DNA from: SZUA-152 sp964401355
GTDB lineage: Bacteria; Pseudomonadota; Gammaproteobacteria; SZUA-152
Assembly (NCBI GenBank): GCA_964401355.1
Contig: CAYNYJ010000022.1
Location: forward strand, 1 to 46,224
Reading direction: 5' to 3'
DNA: 46,224 nt
Shown piece by piece: positions 8,311 to 18,476 of the stretch. Within the stretch, counting starts at the first letter, position 1. Each line of letters starts with the position of its first letter. A program made the position numbers and the translations under genes. The notes under the pieces were generated by a model, which worked only from the letters and a program-made list of their open reading frames with translations, had not been told where the DNA came from and did no database searches.

Positions 8311-10945
8311 GTTTGAAACGGCTTGGGACAGTGATGTACGCTGCGCGGTGGCTGGTTTTGGTCGGCGTGCTTCTTAGTGAAGTTGTTGTCGCGGGTTCTT
8401 TGCCTTCAGGCCGCGTTTCCGACGTACGCAATACCAAACACAACCTCAGCGCTGTTGCCAGTAGCGGACTTGCGCGTAGCGTCCAGGCCAGCGACGGTGA
8501 AGAGGAGATCTGTGTGTTTTGCCATACCCCGCACGGTGCGAATGTGGTTAGCCCCAGCCCGTTATGGAACCGCAGCCTCTCGACCGCGACCTACAATACT
8601 TACAACAGCGGATCACACTGGATGCGACCATGGAAGGCGTGGCGCTTGATCAGCCTAACGGCATCTCCAAGCTGTGTCTATCTTGCCACGATGGCACCAT
8701 CGCCATTGGCACTGTGCGTAATCGCAGCGGTAGCGGTGGCTTTGGGGCCGCCGCCATCGGCATGAACGGGGTTGAGCTGGATGGCAGCATGCCGGTCGGC
8801 CCCTATGGCGAAAATACCGGGTTTACCCGGCGTCTCGGCACCGACCTGAGCAATGACCACCCCATCTCGTTCACTTACGATACCGCACTGGCCAGCAGGG
8901 ATGGCGAACTGCGCGACCCTGCCGGTGAGATCGAGATCAGCAACCGCAGCCCCGGTGTGAGCCCCCATATTCCGTTAGATAACGGTCAGGTGCAGTGCAA
9001 TAGCTGCCATGACCCGCATATTCGCGATGAGACCGATCCCACCAAAAACATCAAATTTCTGCGCCTTAACCGTTTTCAGAGGGTATCCCCCACCAGTACC
9101 GCCTTCAGTGAGCCCAACGACATCATCTGTCTGGCCTGCCACGACAAGGCCGGCTGGGTAGGCTCCGCCCATGCCACCGATATCGTCGCCAACGAGGTTT
9201 ATACCAATGCGGCGGCCGCCCTGCACGAATTCCCTTTGAATACCCAGGTATGGCAAGCCGCCTGTCTGGCCTGTCATGACACCCACACCGTGCAAGGTTC
9301 ACGGCGTCTGTTACGTGAGGGGGTGGATGGCCCTGTCGGTGTCAGTGGCGAAAAACTGGGCGGCAATGCGGCCATTGAAGAGACCTGTTTTGCCTGCCAT
9401 TCTGCAGACGGCGGTACCCTGGTAGGTCAGGGTACCGCCTTGTTTGAGGTGCCGGACATTAAGACGGACTTTAATTTGCCTATACACATGCCGATCCGCA
9501 ATTCGGAACAATTCGCCGGTCTGGAGATGCACGACATCGGCAGCGTGCGCCAGGATACACAGGAAACGGCCCAGCGCGGCAAGGATTTTATCGAATCCCA
9601 GGCCAGTCTGGGCAAGATAAGCATGGGGGGTTCGCTCCTCAATCGCCACGTGGAATGCACCGACTGCCATAACCCGCACCGGGTCACCAAGCGGCGTTTG
9701 TTTACGGACAATAATCTCGGTGGCATTATGGATGCTGCAGGCACCCATAATCATGATAACGCCACCCCGCACACCAACATCGCCTCGGGTGTATTGCGGG
9801 GGATGTGGGGAGTGGAACCGGTGTATGTTTCCAATAGTTTTCATGTGGGCCCCATCAGTTTCACTCTGAAGCGTGGTGACCCGGGGGGCAATTTAGCGAC
9901 GGATGTTACCCAGCCATACATGACCCGTGAATATCAAGTCTGCCTGAAATGTCATTCCACATACGGGTATGACATCCCTCCGCTGCTGGGGGCTAGTGCG
10001 AGTACAACGCCATCTGGCGTTAATCACATGACTCGATACACCGACCAGGGGAAGGAATTTAATTCGCCAGCGACCCATGCGGGCGAACCGCTTAACGTGG
10101 GCACCGATGGGGGGGCCGGCAATAACAACGGTTTTACCTGGAATACCAATAACCACCGTAGCTGGCATCCGGTCAGGGCGCCCACCGGGCGTTTTCCGGG
10201 GGCGCGTACCGCTAGCAATCAGAATTGGACCAATCCCTTCAGTAATGCGGTGGGCGCACAGACCATGTATTGCAGCGACTGCCACGGCTCAGCGACGGCC
10301 ATCGGCACTGTTGACCCGGATCCAGGTCAGGAGGACGGGGCGGTATGGGGTCCTCACGGTTCCACCAATTATTTCCTGCTCAAGGGCGACTGGAGCGGCA
10401 ATTCCCTGAACCCGGAAGGCACTGCGCCTTCACCGCAAAATGACTTTACCAATCGGCCGGGCACTGGGGACAGAGATTTTGGTAATGACCCCACCACGCA
10501 CCTGTGCTTCAAATGTCACAAGTTTGAGCAGTACGCCGCCACCACGGGTGCTGCACAGGGCAGCGGTTTTGGTGGTGATCGTGTCGATGGCGCAGGAATA
10601 AATTATCATCGGTTTCACGTAGATCTTGTGACCAACTACCGCTGTAACCTGTGCCATGTGGCGGTGCCCCATGGCTGGAAGAATAAAACCTTCCTGGTCA
10701 ATCTCAATGACGTGGGTGAGGAGGCGGGTTTCCCGGCGGGTTCCAGTAACGAGGTGCGTAACAACACCAGGACTGGCTTTGTGGCCGGCCCCTATTACAA
10801 TCGTGCAGCATTAAAGATACGCAATTTTGCCGCGAGCGGTTTCTGGTTGCCGAATAATTGCGGTTCCATCGGCGTGAGCGGAAATGGCAGGCGAGGGGTG
10901 ACCTGGATGGCGGATAGTAATGAGGCCTGCGCGAATGTGCCTTGA
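8292..10945 (+). pseudogene. 11-heme c-type cytochrome, copy 2, frameshifted
   Basis: This is the second tandem 11-heme cytochrome, interrupted by a frameshift. The frame from TTG 8292 reads a signal peptide and the first heme site (CVFCH), matching copy 3 up to residue 109, then runs out of frame and stops at 8765. The rest, in the other frame to 10945, carries the remaining ten sites: CLSCH, CNSCH, CLACH, CLACH, CFACH, CTDCH, CLKCH, CSDCH, CFKCH, CNLCH. The cause is two extra bases (CA) at about 8613-8617, where copy 3 reads GCTCACTGG. Without them the protein would be 883 residues. No other stop or shift is seen, so the lesion is recent, a sequencing error, or bypassed. A product starting downstream, for example at ATG 8564, would lack a signal peptide and could not receive heme in the periplasm. 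The N-terminal half resembles copy 3 and the C-terminal half copy 1. Confidence 0.85.
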
Positions 10946-10957
10946 TCTCTGTCGAGA

Positions 10958-13171
10958 ATGTTTGTCATGCGGTTTGATGTGAGGATACTCCTCCGGACTC
11001 GACGGCTGATGCCCTTGCCCCTGGGAATCCTGCTGTTGCTGTGCTTACAACTGATGCTCCTGGAGGTGACACAGGCGAAGTCTGTGCGCTTTGCCTATTC
11101 CAGTCATGACCGAGATGCCAGCGTGGCACGATATGTGATAGACCCCGACACCGGTCGACTGCGTTTTGTCGATTATCTGCCGTTGAGTAAACCCTCGCCA
11201 GATGCGGCGCTAGACCCTTCGGGGCGGTATTTGCTGGCTTTGTCCCGAACCGTTAACCGTTTGTTTGTGTACCGTATCAATCACCAGGATGGTGCGTTAA
11301 GCCTGGTGCCGAACTCGCCTTTTGCTGTGGAAGGGATTGGTCCGTTTCGGATTAGTTTCCATCCCTCCGGCCGTTTCTTTTATATTGCGTTGCGTTTCAG
11401 CGGGGTGGGCGCCTATGCCTTTAACCCGGAGACGGGCGCGGTGACACCGTTACCCGGTTCGCCTTATCCGGCAGAAGCACGCACCCGTGAGGTGGTCACC
11501 ACGGCGGACGGGCGTTTTCTCTATGCCATGAATACCTATTCCAATAGTCTTTCCGCCTTTGCGGTGGATGTGCAGACAGGAGGGCTGCGAGCCCTGCCGG
11601 GATCACCGTTCAGCGTTAGTAAGCAGGGTGGTATTGATTACTCTGCAAATTGGGGGGCAGAAGTTCCCCCCAATGCTGGCGGTGTGCCCTACGGGATGAA
11701 GCTGGGAGCACAAGGGCAGTTTTTGCTGGTTGTTAATTTGGCGGCGGCTAATGTCAGTGTATTGCGGCGTAACCGAGACACCGGCAGCTTGTCGGAAGTG
11801 ACAGGCAGTCCGTTTGCCACCGGGTCGAAGTCTTCGGGGATTGCCTTGCACCCGAATGGCCGTTTTGTTTACGTGCTGCGGGGGCGTGACAACCTCATCG
11901 ATGTGCTTGAGTTGAATCCTGACAGCGGCCGTCTAACGCCGGTGCCGGGGGGAAGCTACAAATCGGGTGGGGAAGGGCCAATAGAGTTGGCTTTTCAGCA
12001 ACAGGGACAGCAAGCCTATGTGATCAACAAGCGTTCCAACGATGTGGTGCAATTGGATGTGGACACCCAAACGGGTGCTTTGAAGGTGCGGGAGGTGGTG
12101 AAAACGCGCACCACGCCGTGGTCTTTGGTGTTGGTAAAGGGGGAAGCGCCGCGTGTAAAATCCAGTCTGCTGATCGCCGCGCTGGGGAGCGAAGGATTAG
12201 CCCAAAACGTCGGGGTCGGGGCTGTTGCTGGGGGTGTTGAAAGCAGCGAGTTAACACCGCAGAACGTGGCTGGGGCAGTGGATGCCGTGGCTTATGACGC
12301 CCGTCAGAAATTAGTCTATGCGCTTGACCGTGCCGGTAACTCACTCACCGTACTGCGGCGCGATGCAAAGGGCCAAATGCTGCCCGTGCCCAAGGGGCGG
12401 GTGGCGACGGGCAGGGCACCCAGTGACGTGGTGATCGATCGCAACGGTTGGTATGCCTATGTCACCAATGCGAGTGATAACACGATGTCCGTATTTTTCA
12501 TTGACCCTGAAAGTGGCCAGCCCAAGCCGATCATCGACTCTCCCTTGCGTACCGGTAAACAACCGACTTTTATCAGCCTCGACCCGGCGGCACGTTACGC
12601 TTACGTGGTGAATACGGGTGATGACACGGTATCTGTGTACCGTTATCGCTCCAATGTCACGCCGTTGATTTTTGAGACGGTGGATTATGGTTCGCCGTTC
12701 GCCACCGGCAAGGCACCTGCGGCCATACAAATCGACCCCACCGGTCGCTACGCCTATGTGGCCAATGCCGGCGCCAACACGGTTTCCGCTTATCGCATTC
12801 ATCATTTAACGGGGGCGCTATCAGACTTGCCGGGCTCCCCGTTTAACGCCGGTCAGCGGCCTCATGCGATGGCCGCGCACCCCGATGGCCGATGGCTGTT
12901 CGTGGCGAATCACGATTCTGCGGACATCAGCGTGTTTCGTATTGAGACCGCGTTGGGTGCCCTGGTCAGTGTCGGTCCGTCAGAGAAGCTGCCTTTTGTG
13001 CCACGCCAGCTGCACTGGGATCCTGTCGCTGAGGTGTTGGTAATACTGGCGGAAAAGGGTCGAAAGTTGGAGTCGTATTCCGTGGATGACAACACCGGTG
13101 TGCTCACTCGCGTTAGCGGAAAGTCCGTGAAAACGTCCATTCTGGATTTGCTTATTACAACCCGGGAATAA
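10958..13171 (+). CDS. Exported double beta-propeller (YVTN/lactonase-like), copy 2
   Basis: A 737-residue protein. The N-terminus is basic, then strongly hydrophobic, and ends in TQAKS, which fits a Sec signal peptide cut near residue 40. About 14 YVTN-type blades follow, as in copy 1. It is the closest relative of copy 1: a 131-base stretch (12080-12210 against 6781-6911) differs at one base, and the last 100 bases and the spacer behind them are also almost identical. A short insertion (VGAVAGG) sits at the junction of the two propellers. The gene begins 12 bases after the copy 2 cytochrome stop. Because that cytochrome is frameshifted, this propeller may be expressed without its own partner or may serve a neighbouring copy. 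Confidence 0.88.
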   Translation: MFVMRFDVRILLRTRRLMPLPLGILLLLCLQLMLLEVTQAKSVRFAYSSHDRDASVARYVIDPDTGRLRFVDYLPLSKPSPDAALDPSGRYLLALSRTVNRLFVYRINHQDGALSLVPNSPFAVEGIGPFRISFHPSGRFFYIALRFSGVGAYAFNPETGAVTPLPGSPYPAEARTREVVTTADGRFLYAMNTYSNSLSAFAVDVQTGGLRALPGSPFSVSKQGGIDYSANWGAEVPPNAGGVPYGMKLGAQGQFLLVVNLAAANVSVLRRNRDTGSLSEVTGSPFATGSKSSGIALHPNGRFVYVLRGRDNLIDVLELNPDSGRLTPVPGGSYKSGGEGPIELAFQQQGQQAYVINKRSNDVVQLDVDTQTGALKVREVVKTRTTPWSLVLVKGEAPRVKSSLLIAALGSEGLAQNVGVGAVAGGVESSELTPQNVAGAVDAVAYDARQKLVYALDRAGNSLTVLRRDAKGQMLPVPKGRVATGRAPSDVVIDRNGWYAYVTNASDNTMSVFFIDPESGQPKPIIDSPLRTGKQPTFISLDPAARYAYVVNTGDDTVSVYRYRSNVTPLIFETVDYGSPFATGKAPAAIQIDPTGRYAYVANAGANTVSAYRIHHLTGALSDLPGSPFNAGQRPHAMAAHPDGRWLFVANHDSADISVFRIETALGALVSVGPSEKLPFVPRQLHWDPVAEVLVILAEKGRKLESYSVDDNTGVLTRVSGKSVKTSILDLLITTRE

Positions 13172-13573
13172 CCCACATACACCTAGAGCATTGTCTCCAG
13201 AATATTGACCCTTTGACGCATTTTGCCTACCCTGCGCACCTGCATCGTTGCGCTGCCGCCCAAGGGCATTGCCCCTCCCCGAGGAAGTATTGAATGAAAC
13301 CGAGCTCTCGGCATCGGCATTGATTGTTGTTTAATTAAGCCAGAGTCAGTAAATCACCGCGTCACTTTGATGATTAATCGTCGCGATTACCCTCTTGTGA
13401 GGGTGGTGCCTAAACGTTTGTTTTGTTAAACGTTTACCGCCTAAATGCTGGGTTTTTGACCTCAAGTTGTCGGGTTTCTGGACGATACGGTGGATAGCTA
13501 CGTCTGCTGCTTGCACAAATAGCGTGTCGGTGTTTTGGCCGTTCTTTGTTAGTGAATAAAGAGAGTAAAAAAG
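13172..13573 (+). other. 402-base spacer between units 2 and 3
   Basis: Homologous to 7855-8291, with small deletions in the middle. It keeps the codons for VNHRVTLMINRR (near 13350-13390) but the upstream part of that frame is broken by a stop. The last 100 bases are the conserved leader of the copy 3 cytochrome (13473-13592), ending in GAGAG before the TTG start. No terminator or RNA gene was recognised. Confidence 0.6.
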
Positions 13574-16249
13574 TTGAGGAAATTAGGGATAGCTTTGAAA
13601 TGGATTGGGACAGGGATGTACGCTACGCGGTGGCTGATTTTGGCCGGCGTGTTTCTGGGTGAAATCGTTGTCGCGGGTTCTTTGCCTTCAGGCCGCATCT
13701 CTGATGTCCGCAATACCAAACACAACCTCAGTGTCTTTTCTAGCAGTGGACTGACTCGCACGGTACAGTCCAGTGATGGTGAAGAGGAAATTTGCGTCTT
13801 TTGTCATACCCCGCATGGTGGCGGCTTGACCCAGGGGCCGTTGTGGAATCGCAACCTTTCCACCGCGACTTACAACACGTATAACAGCGGCTCACTGGAT
13901 GCGACGATGGAAGGCGTTGCGCTAGATCAGCCCAATGGCATCTCCAAACTGTGTTTGTCCTGTCATGATGGCACCATCGCCATTGGCAATGTGCGCAATC
14001 GCAGTGGTAGCGGTGGATTTGGGGCATCTGCCATCGCTATGAACGGGGTTGAGTTAGATGGCAGCATGCCGGTTGGCCCCTATGGCGAGAACACTGGTTT
14101 TACCCGGCGCCTGGGCATCGACCTCACGAATGACCACCCGATTTCCTTTACCTACGATACGGCGTTGGCTGATAGAGATGGTGAGCTGCGAGATCCCGCC
14201 GCTGAACCCGAAATCAGCAACCGCAGCCCCGGTGTGACTCCCCATATTCCGTTAGATAACGGCCAGGTGCAGTGTAATAGCTGCCATGATCCGCATATTC
14301 GTGATGAGGCCGATGCTACCAAAGACATCAAATTTCTGCGTCTGAACCGTTTTCAGAAAGTGTCGCCCACCAGCACCGCCTTCAGTGAGACCAACGACAT
14401 TATCTGTATGGCCTGTCACGACAAGGCTGGCTGGGTGGGGTCGGCGCACGCCACCGCTATCGTCGCGAATGAGGTGTATACCGATGCGGCCGCTAACCTG
14501 CGGGAATTTCCCCTGAATACCCAGGTGTGGGAAACCTCCTGTATTGCCTGTCACGACACCCACACCGTGCAAGGTTCACGGCGTCTGTTGCGTGAAGGGG
14601 TGGACGGCCCCGTCGGTGTCAGTGGTGAAAAACAAGGTGGCAATCCGGCCATCGAAGAAACCTGTTTTGCCTGTCACTCCAGTGATGGTGGCACCCTCAC
14701 GGCCCAGGGACTGAATACCGAGGTGCCGGATATTAAAACGGATTTCAATTTGAGTGGCATTTATGCCACCCATATGCCGCTGACTAACTTCGAGCAAGTG
14801 GCGGGTATGGAAATGCATGATATCGGTACTGTGGGGAGTGATACCCAGGAAACGGGTCAGCGGGGTAAAGATTTTATTGAATCCCAGGCTTCACTGGGCA
14901 AGGCCAGTATGGGGGGATCGCTCAATAACCGACATGCTGAGTGTACTGACTGCCATAACCCGCACCGGGTGACACGGCGTCGCATGTTTAATGAAAACCA
15001 TCTCACCGGCGTGGTGGATTCTGCAGGTACCCATGCTCACGACATTGCCGATATTACCGCCGAAACGCCGTATACCACACACAACAACCTGGCCTCCGGT
15101 GTGCTGCGCGGCACCTTTGGGGTGGAACCTGTGTTTGGCTCCAACAATTTTAATGACGAGCCTATCGATTTTATCGTCAAACGCGGCGACCCCGGTACCC
15201 CGGGCTTTGGCACTGGCACCACTAATGTCACGGAACCCTATGTAACTCGTGAATATCAGATTTGCCTCAAGTGTCACTCCAATTATGCCTATGACACACC
15301 GCCGTTGATGGCGCAAAGCACGGCCACCACCCAGAACGACATCAACCACGTCACCCAATACACCAATCAGGCGCAGGAATATAACTCCCCAGTGACGCAT
15401 GAGGGTGAAGGGCAAACGCTGGGTGCGGATGGGGGTGCGGATCCGGCCTTCGACACCAATAACCACCGTGGTTGGCATCCGGTAATGAATAAAACGGGCC
15501 GTACTCCCATTGTGCGTGATACTAATGCCAATAACTGGATAACACCGTTCAACGCTGATGTGGGGAATCAAACCATGTATTGCAGTGATTGCCACGGTTC
15601 CAATACCCCGGTCGGCACCGCTGACCCGGATGGCGCGGGTTATGAAAACGGCGCCGTGTGGGGCCCGCACGGTTCCACCAATCCTTTTTTGCTCAAGGGT
15701 GACTGGAGCGGTAACGTGCCGGGTTCAGCGGCGAATGATTGGACGCAACGTCAGGGCACCGGTGAGGATGTAGAGTCCAATGATCATCTGTGTTTCAAGT
15801 GTCACGAGTATGTGCAGTATGCTTCCACCTCGGGCATTACGCAGGACAGTGGTTACGGTGGTAGTGGTTGCGGCATGATGTGTGGTCCCAGTGCCGACCT
15901 GCAAAGAAATTTACACCGTTTCCACGTACAGCAGGTGAGCAACTACCGTTGTAATCTCTGCCACGTTGCCGTGCCGCATGGCTGGAAGAATAAAGCCTTT
16001 TTAGTGAACCTTAATGACGTTGGCCCGGAAGGCGGTTTTGCGACCACCGGTAACCAGGTGCGAAATAACACCAACGCCGGTTACGTGAATGGTCCCTATT
16101 ACAATCGTGCGGCGCTTAAGGTGGTGAGTTTTCAGACCAGTGGTAGCTGGTTTGCCGGTGCTTGTGGTTCCACAGGAGCGCCCGGTAACGGGGCTACCGG
16201 AGTCAACTGGATGTTGGGTGGTTCGGAGGCGTGTTCCAGCGTGCCATAG
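13574..16249 (+). CDS. 11-heme c-type cytochrome, copy 3
   Basis: An 891-residue exported cytochrome, intact. The TTG start at 13574 is supported by GAGAG upstream and by the near-identical start of copy 2. The signal peptide spans a hydrophobic run (WLILAGVFLGEIVVAGS) near residues 20-36. Eleven sites occur in order: CVFCH, CLSCH, CNSCH, CMACH, CIACH, CFACH, CTDCH, CLKCH, CSDCH, CFKCH, CNLCH. It differs from copies 1 and 2 in the middle by an insertion before heme 7 (SGIYATHMPLT) and another after it (around 15035-15090), and by a shorter segment after heme 8. The C-terminal cysteine pair (GACGS, EAC) is kept. A Cys-rich loop (GCGMMCG) lies between hemes 10 and 11. The propeller gene starts 25 bases downstream. 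Confidence 0.92.
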   Translation: MRKLGIALKWIGTGMYATRWLILAGVFLGEIVVAGSLPSGRISDVRNTKHNLSVFSSSGLTRTVQSSDGEEEICVFCHTPHGGGLTQGPLWNRNLSTATYNTYNSGSLDATMEGVALDQPNGISKLCLSCHDGTIAIGNVRNRSGSGGFGASAIAMNGVELDGSMPVGPYGENTGFTRRLGIDLTNDHPISFTYDTALADRDGELRDPAAEPEISNRSPGVTPHIPLDNGQVQCNSCHDPHIRDEADATKDIKFLRLNRFQKVSPTSTAFSETNDIICMACHDKAGWVGSAHATAIVANEVYTDAAANLREFPLNTQVWETSCIACHDTHTVQGSRRLLREGVDGPVGVSGEKQGGNPAIEETCFACHSSDGGTLTAQGLNTEVPDIKTDFNLSGIYATHMPLTNFEQVAGMEMHDIGTVGSDTQETGQRGKDFIESQASLGKASMGGSLNNRHAECTDCHNPHRVTRRRMFNENHLTGVVDSAGTHAHDIADITAETPYTTHNNLASGVLRGTFGVEPVFGSNNFNDEPIDFIVKRGDPGTPGFGTGTTNVTEPYVTREYQICLKCHSNYAYDTPPLMAQSTATTQNDINHVTQYTNQAQEYNSPVTHEGEGQTLGADGGADPAFDTNNHRGWHPVMNKTGRTPIVRDTNANNWITPFNADVGNQTMYCSDCHGSNTPVGTADPDGAGYENGAVWGPHGSTNPFLLKGDWSGNVPGSAANDWTQRQGTGEDVESNDHLCFKCHEYVQYASTSGITQDSGYGGSGCGMMCGPSADLQRNLHRFHVQQVSNYRCNLCHVAVPHGWKNKAFLVNLNDVGPEGGFATTGNQVRNNTNAGYVNGPYYNRAALKVVSFQTSGSWFAGACGSTGAPGNGATGVNWMLGGSEACSSVP

Positions 16250-16274
16250 ATTATTTGTTTTGCGAGTTGTGCCG

Positions 16275-18476
16275 ATGTCGGATATTTTCCTTCGCATGAA
16301 TAAAAAAGATGTCAGCTTGCGCGCTAGACACAAGCCGTGTTGTCGAATAATTATTATCGCTGTCTGGCTGTTGGCGGGGACGACATCCGCCGAAACTGCC
16401 CGGTTTGCCTTCGGTGTAAACGGCTTGGACTTCAGCCTGTCGCGCTACAGTATCAGCGCCGATGGACAGTTGCGCCATCTCGGTCATTCCCCGTTGGTCA
16501 AATCGGTGCCGTACGTGCTGATGGATCCTTTGGGGCGTTTTGTGCTGGTGCCGTCAAAGACCGCTTCACATATTTCCGTGTTTCGTTTGAACCCGACAAA
16601 TGGCGCATTGGCTGAAGTGGCCGGTTCACCGTTTGCCGCAAAGGCGATCTCGCCTTTTGAACTGGCGTTTCACCCCTCGGGTCAATATCTTTACGCGGCC
16701 GCGCGATTCAGCGGCGTCGGTGCCTACCGGTTTGATACACAGACAGGCGTCATTACTCCCCTCGATGGATCTCCTTTTACTGCTGGTGAGCGTACCCGCA
16801 GTGTGTCTGTGCATCCGTCCGGGCATTTTTTGTATGCCGTCAATGGGTATTCCAATAGTCTTTCTGCGTACCGCATCAATGCGACCACGGGGGCCTTGGA
16901 CGAGCTGCCAAATTCGCCGTATTCGGCAGGTGAGTCGGGTGACATCGATTACAAATTGTACGGCATGGAAGATGTCCCCGAGGGCGCGGGTGGCATTCCT
17001 TATTCGGTGGCCATTGATCCGCAAGGCCAGTTTCTTTTCGTCGCCAATTGGGCCGGAGCCAGTGTCAGCGTATTTCGTGTTGAGGTAAAAAGTGGCCACC
17101 TCCGCGCCGTACCAGGCAGCCCGTTTTTCACCGGATTTAATCCCTATCGCGTGGCCGTACACCCCAAAGGTGGTTTCATTTATATTACCCAATATTCTGG
17201 TAGCGAGATCGCCGTTCATGCTGTTGATGAAACTAACGGGCAGTTGAACCCGGTGCCGGGCTCACCGTTTTCGACCGGCGGGCGGGGCCCCGTGGCGGTG
17301 AATTTCAGCGCGGATGGCCAGCAGTTGTATGTGCCCAATTACGAGTCCAACGACATCACGCGATTTGACGTGAATGCGCAGAACGGCACCTTGCAGTTGC
17401 GCGAAGTGGTGAAAACGCGGTCGGGTCCCTGGTATCTGGCGTTGACGGATGGCGATTCCGTGGAGAATGAAAAACCCACTGAAGTGTTGTTGGTGCAGGG
17501 GGTGGAGGGGATTTCGCGGCTGGAGCCAGCATCCGGAAAAATGTCACGAGTGAGTGCTGCGGGCCAGGTGGTAGATCGCATCGAGCAAGTCATGCTCGCG
17601 GGTGGGCAATTTGTGTATACCCTGAATCGCGCCCAGGCCACCTTGAGCACTTATCGATGGGATCAGGATACAGGGCAATTGCAGCTCGTTGACGGCGGCG
17701 TGGTGGCAACGGGGAAACAACCCAGTGAATTGTTGGCCGATGTGAATGGCTGGTATCTTTACGTGACCAATGCTGGTGACAATACGTTGTCGATTTATTA
17801 TCTGAATCCTCAAACGGGGTTGCCGACGCGCGCCCATAAAAGGTTGCCGATTGCGACTGGCAAGCGCCCAGTGGCGGTGACGCTGGATGCCGCCGCCCGA
17901 TATGCTTATGTGTTGAATGCGGATGCTGACAATGTCTCTGTTTACAGTTACTTGAACAGCGTTACGCCATTGATGTTTGACGCCCGTAACGCAGGCTCAC
18001 CTTTTGCTACGGGTAACGACCCGACGGCCATCGTCGTGGAACCGACCGGGCGCTTTGCTTATGTCGCCAATGCGGGTTCCAATAATTTGTCGGCTTATCG
18101 TATTCACCATCAGACCGGCACCTTGTCCGCATTACCGGGTTCGCCGTTTGCGGCGGACAAGCGACCGGTGTCGCTGGCCGCACATCCGAATGGCCGCTGG
18201 TTGTTTGTCGCCAATCAGGGTTCTAACGGCATCGCCACTTATCGAATAGAAAGGGAATTGGGTGCCCTGAAGCGAATGGGTGAAGTTTCTTTACCGGCTG
18301 CTGCGCCCAAGGCCAGACAACTGCATTTGGATATTGCTGGGAGTGTGCTGTATCTGTTGTCATCGGACGGTCTGCGTCTGCTCCGTTACTCGGTGGATGC
18401 TGCATCGGGTCAATTGACGTTGATCGCCGAAAAACGTTTCACAAAACCTGTTCTGGATTTATTGATCAGGGACTAG
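16275..18476 (+). CDS. Exported double beta-propeller (YVTN/lactonase-like), copy 3
   Basis: About 733 residues from ATG 16275; ATG 16296 is also possible. The frame is open upstream to 16140, but that would overlap the cytochrome by 110 bases and bury the signal peptide (IIIIAVWLLAGTTSAETA), so the later start is preferred. Two seven-bladed propellers are predicted, with blade motifs such as YVTNAGDNTLSIY, YVLNADADNVSVY, YVANAGSNNLSAY and FVANQGSNGIATY. It is the most diverged of the three propellers, while the segment before the junction (REVVKTR) is kept. The end overlaps the convergent methyltransferase-like gene by 11 bases, so there is no terminator between them. Confidence 0.88.
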   Translation: MSDIFLRMNKKDVSLRARHKPCCRIIIIAVWLLAGTTSAETARFAFGVNGLDFSLSRYSISADGQLRHLGHSPLVKSVPYVLMDPLGRFVLVPSKTASHISVFRLNPTNGALAEVAGSPFAAKAISPFELAFHPSGQYLYAAARFSGVGAYRFDTQTGVITPLDGSPFTAGERTRSVSVHPSGHFLYAVNGYSNSLSAYRINATTGALDELPNSPYSAGESGDIDYKLYGMEDVPEGAGGIPYSVAIDPQGQFLFVANWAGASVSVFRVEVKSGHLRAVPGSPFFTGFNPYRVAVHPKGGFIYITQYSGSEIAVHAVDETNGQLNPVPGSPFSTGGRGPVAVNFSADGQQLYVPNYESNDITRFDVNAQNGTLQLREVVKTRSGPWYLALTDGDSVENEKPTEVLLVQGVEGISRLEPASGKMSRVSAAGQVVDRIEQVMLAGGQFVYTLNRAQATLSTYRWDQDTGQLQLVDGGVVATGKQPSELLADVNGWYLYVTNAGDNTLSIYYLNPQTGLPTRAHKRLPIATGKRPVAVTLDAAARYAYVLNADADNVSVYSYLNSVTPLMFDARNAGSPFATGNDPTAIVVEPTGRFAYVANAGSNNLSAYRIHHQTGTLSALPGSPFAADKRPVSLAAHPNGRWLFVANQGSNGIATYRIERELGALKRMGEVSLPAAAPKARQLHLDIAGSVLYLLSSDGLRLLRYSVDAASGQLTLIAEKRFTKPVLDLLIRD

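Noticed and set aside
14891..15670. Long minus-strand frame (259 codons) opposite cytochrome copy 3
   Set aside because: It is antisense to a strongly supported 11-heme gene; its product has no signal, motif or family likeness and no ribosome site.
16140..16274. Upstream extension of propeller copy 3
   Set aside because: It would overlap the cytochrome by 110 bases and place the signal peptide in the middle of the chain.
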